From assembly GCA_035591015.1 (NCBI GenBank), contig JAXIUW010232508.1, positions 1 through 10,189 on the forward strand: 10,189 bases of DNA, written 5' to 3'. The translations under genes were made by a program, and so were the position numbers. Shown here piece by piece: positions 8,663 to 10,189 of this stretch. A model generated the notes under the pieces. That model searched no databases, was not told the DNA's origin, and saw only the letters and a list, made by a program, of their open reading frames with translations. This DNA comes from Cephalothrix simula. Lineage: Eukaryota > Nemertea > Palaeonemertea > Archinemertea > Cephalotrichidae. The first letter of the stretch is position 1. The number at the start of each line of letters is the position of its first letter.

Positions 8663-8873
8663 ATGCTTGCCGAACATTATTTTGCTGTAATGCTGGTTAC
8701 ATGACACGATCTTACATGTCATGTATAGTTGCCGTAGCATAGCGTTGCTGATATGGTAATCAGCTATAATCAGTAATCCAGTTAATTAGTTATTCATGTA
8801 CATGTACATGTATTTGTGCTGATTAGTAGAAACTAGAAATTTCAGAATTCTTCATGCTTGCCGAACATTATTT
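8663..8873. repeat. Pair of 20-nt perfect direct repeats
   Basis: ATGCTTGCCGAACATTATTT occurs at 8663-8682 and again at 8854-8873, 191 bp apart. The flanks are unrelated apart from pyrimidine-rich sequence upstream of each copy. The repeats could flank an inserted segment or mark two insertions of one motif. Confidence 0.7.
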
Positions 8874-8923
8874 CGTTACAATTAATACACTAAGGGAATA
8901 AAGGCTTGCAAACTGTTTTTCAC

Positions 8924-9088
8924 CCTGGAGCTTTTGATAAGGAAAAGTAGCCAGCTAACATTATTGAAAGTTGCATAAAATGAAACCACGATTATCCAAC
9001 TCGATTTCGCATGCCCTTACCAAATATTTATAGGCTAGTGTATAGTATATATTTAGTTGGCTACTTTTTCACTAATATTAGCTCCAGG
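8924..9088. repeat. Foldback inverted repeat
   Basis: CCTGGAGC (8924-8931) with AAAAGTAGCCA (8943-8953) is mirrored by TGGCTACTTTT (9058-9068) with GCTCCAGG (9081-9088), giving inverted arms of about 30 nt around a loop of about 104 nt. The interior is AT-rich. This is a likely small non-autonomous element. Confidence 0.65.
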
Positions 9089-9090
9089 AA

Positions 9091-9306
9091 GTATGAACAT
9101 TTCCAGTTTTGCGTGTTTCGTCCAATTATTTGAAAAGGGGTAGAGTTATGACGTCATAGCCCATATGACGTCATAAAACCCAAAAATCAACAAAATCACT
9201 GGAAGGAGTGGTTTTAGACCGTATGTTACAATTACGGACCCATAGAAAACCACCCAGGTGTCAACATACATGTATGAACATTTTGCGTGCTTCGTCCAAT
9301 TTTTCC
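9091..9306. repeat. Direct repeats flanking paired CRE palindromes and a hairpin
   Basis: GTATGAACATTT...TTTTGCGTGTTTCGTCCAAT starts at 9091 and returns at 9272 with a short deletion and one substitution. Between the two copies are two 12-bp palindromes TATGACGTCATA (9147-9158 and 9164-9175). They are followed by a hairpin with outer arms GTGGTTTT (9208-9215) and AAAACCAC (9246-9253) and inner CCGTA/TACGG pairing. The composite layout suggests a compound repeat element. Confidence 0.65.
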
Positions 9307-9580
9307 AGCCACTAGTGTATTAATAAAAATTTCCTTCTGCGAAGTAGCGTTACTATGTTATCATTTAACTAATTAGTTATCATGTATAGGTTTTTGTTAT
9401 GAAAAATCCTAAAAGGATTATTTCGGAATTTATCTTTTGTTTAATACTACTCCATCAAAATTTCCCTGGGGACGACATGTACAACATTTGACTTGCAATT
9501 AATATTAATTGTTATCTGTGTATTAAATTTGAGTTAATATTAATTTTGATTTATTACTATTAAAATCCTCACATTTTCAG

Positions 9581-9911
9581 GCGACTGGAGTGCCTCATCA
9601 ATCGATGCCATCTTCTATTCCACCTCATTCTATACCTCATCAATCTTCCTCTCATCAGTCAACAACGCAAGTCCCACATCAACAAAATTCGCAAGGTCCC
9701 CCGCAGGGATCGCTAGTGAGTCAGACATCTGCATCACAAACTCAACAAACGGCACAACCTCATCAATCATCTAGTAGTCAACAGGCACCGGTGTCCGTTC
9801 CAACTCAGCCGAATGAATCGTATGCACAGAATGTAGAACCTGTGCCGACACAGTTACCAAGTGTACAGCCTAAATCTGTGCCAACAACTCAACCCATTGA
9901 AAATCCTCCAG
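9581..9911 (+). CDS. WNK: WNK kinase, exon encoding His/Gln/Ser/Pro/Thr-rich disordered linker
   Basis: The exon starts in phase 0 after CACATTTTCAG with Ala-Thr-Gly-Val and is open for 110 codons, ending in phase 1 at CCTCCAG|GTAATT. It has no globular domain. It is dominated by PHQS-like repeats (PHQSM, PHSIPHQSS, SHQST, VPHQQ, QPHQSSS) and then a Pro/Val/Gln/Thr section (VSVPTQP, VEPVPTQL, VQPKSVPTTQP). Long low-complexity linkers after the PF2-like domain are usual in animal WNKs, where Gln-rich disorder is linked to condensate formation on crowding. That role is inferred here. No RFxV motif occurs in it. If the donor were not used, the frame would run eleven codons more to a TAA... region stop at 9944-9946 and truncate the protein. 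The link to the previous exon rests on matching phase, strand and residue composition, not on homology. Confidence 0.85.
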
Positions 9912-9985
9912 GTAATTGTAATTTCTTTAAAGAATACCGTGGTTAAAAGTCTTAAAATAGTTTTCAAAATAAAAACCTTTATTCT

Positions 9986-10157
9986 ATTGGTTGTGTTCCA
10001 TTGGTTCTCTCGGAGAGTCTCGAATGTCGGGAAAATACGTTCCATTGGTCATCCTACCACCGGAAATACGTCACAGATGTCCCTCGAGGGTCTTCCTACA
10101 TCATCCTACCCATGGAGTAGGATTTGGTAGAGAGAGATCGGAAAACAAGATGGCGGC
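9986..10157 (+). promoter_or_regulatory. Putative TATA-less promoter inside the WNK gene
   Basis: Three inverted CCAAT boxes read ATTGG (9986-9990), CCATTGG (9998-10004) and CCATTGG (10042-10048). An ETS-type CCGGAAAT lies at 10060-10067, overlapping TACGTCA (10067-10073), a CREB/ATF half-site. Palindromes CCCTCGAGGG (10081-10090) and ATCCTAC...GTAGGAT (10103-10123) follow. AAGATGGCGGC (10147-10157) matches the YY1-type element found at or just after transcription starts of many metazoan housekeeping genes. No TATA box is seen. It may drive a shorter WNK isoform, a nested gene or a retroelement. The assignment is inference from motif co-occurrence; these factors' preferences are best known in vertebrates. 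Confidence 0.45.
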
Positions 10158-10188
10158 TGTGTCGCTTCAACTTTTCACTGGCCTATGA
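10150..10188 (+). other. Short upstream-type ORF (12 codons) in the promoter-like block
   Basis: The ATG in AAGATGGCGGC opens MAAVSLQLFTGL and stops at TGA 10186-10188. Met-Ala-Ala starts at such motifs are common in housekeeping genes, but this frame closes at once unless an intron begins within it. It could be a uORF, a non-coding coincidence, or a first exon spliced within these few codons. I do not call it a gene. Confidence 0.2.
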
Positions 10189-10189
10189 A

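Larger units (their letters stand above)
7818..9580 (+). other. WNK intron (phase 0), 1763 bp
   Basis: The intron is bounded by GTTCGA (or GTAGCG if the upstream donor at 7752 is used) and CACATTTTCAG. It is dense in hairpins and short repeats, listed separately, and contains a CATGTA repeat run near 8795-8811. No open frame of note and no recognisable RNA gene was found. Confidence 0.85.
9912..10189 (+). other. Start of the next WNK intron (open at window end)
   Basis: The donor GTAATT at 9912 opens an intron whose acceptor is not seen. The first 70 bp are AT-rich like the other introns. From about 9980 the composition changes to near-balanced GC with several CpGs, annotated as a promoter-like block. 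Confidence 0.7.

Noticed and set aside
9861-10130. 89-codon open frame overlapping the last exon in another frame
   Set aside because: It is a shadow of the WNK linker exon that runs through its donor into the promoter-like block; no domain is seen. A further WNK exon starting at 10076 (CACAG acceptor, correct phase) was also tested but stops within 15 codons.

Overview
The window is nuclear DNA from an animal, very probably an invertebrate, and carries the middle of a WNK (with-no-lysine) serine/threonine protein kinase gene on the + strand. It is AT-rich, split by spliceosomal introns of about 1.2-2 kb, and full of short repeats and palindromes. The species cannot be fixed from the sequence. 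The kinase part and the PF2-like domain that follows resemble animal WNK1-4. The vertebrate-unlike linker and the compact AT-rich introns argue against a vertebrate.

Five coding exons are supported: 2598-2755, 4120-4208, 5389-5608, 7584-7817 and 9581-9911. Spliced together they keep one open frame of about 344 codons. It runs from the activation-segment GTPEFMAPE motif, through the end of the kinase C-lobe and the PF2-like (OSR1_C-type) domain, into a His/Gln/Ser/Pro-rich disordered linker. The start codon, N-lobe, catalytic loop, DLG motif and activating serine lie upstream of the window. The distal coiled coil, RFxV motifs and stop codon lie downstream. The known family role is an osmotic and chloride-sensitive kinase that phosphorylates SPAK/OSR1-type kinases, which in turn control cation-chloride cotransporters.

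Region by region: 1-2597 is intron upstream of the first visible exon. It opens with a satellite-like 52-bp tandem array that decays to about position 615. The next four introns (2756-4119, 4209-5388, 5609-7583, 7818-9580) hold no recognisable gene. They do hold foldback, MITE-like inverted repeats (about 2965-3469, 4631-5158, 8924-9088), hairpins (3241-3297, 8424-8492, 9208-9253), small tandem repeats, and a large excess of the 8-bp palindrome TGACGTCA (10 exact copies by eye). After the last exon, 9980-10160 has a different character: it is CpG-containing, with three inverted CCAAT boxes, an ETS-type CCGGAA, a TACGTCA half-CRE and an AAGATGGCGGC (YY1-type) motif. It looks like a TATA-less promoter lying inside the WNK gene.

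No tRNA, rRNA, CRISPR array or intact transposase was found. The candidates for something new are the intragenic promoter-like block, the recurring TGACGTCA-bearing repeats, and the family of foldback elements. None of them can be called a defined system from sequence alone.
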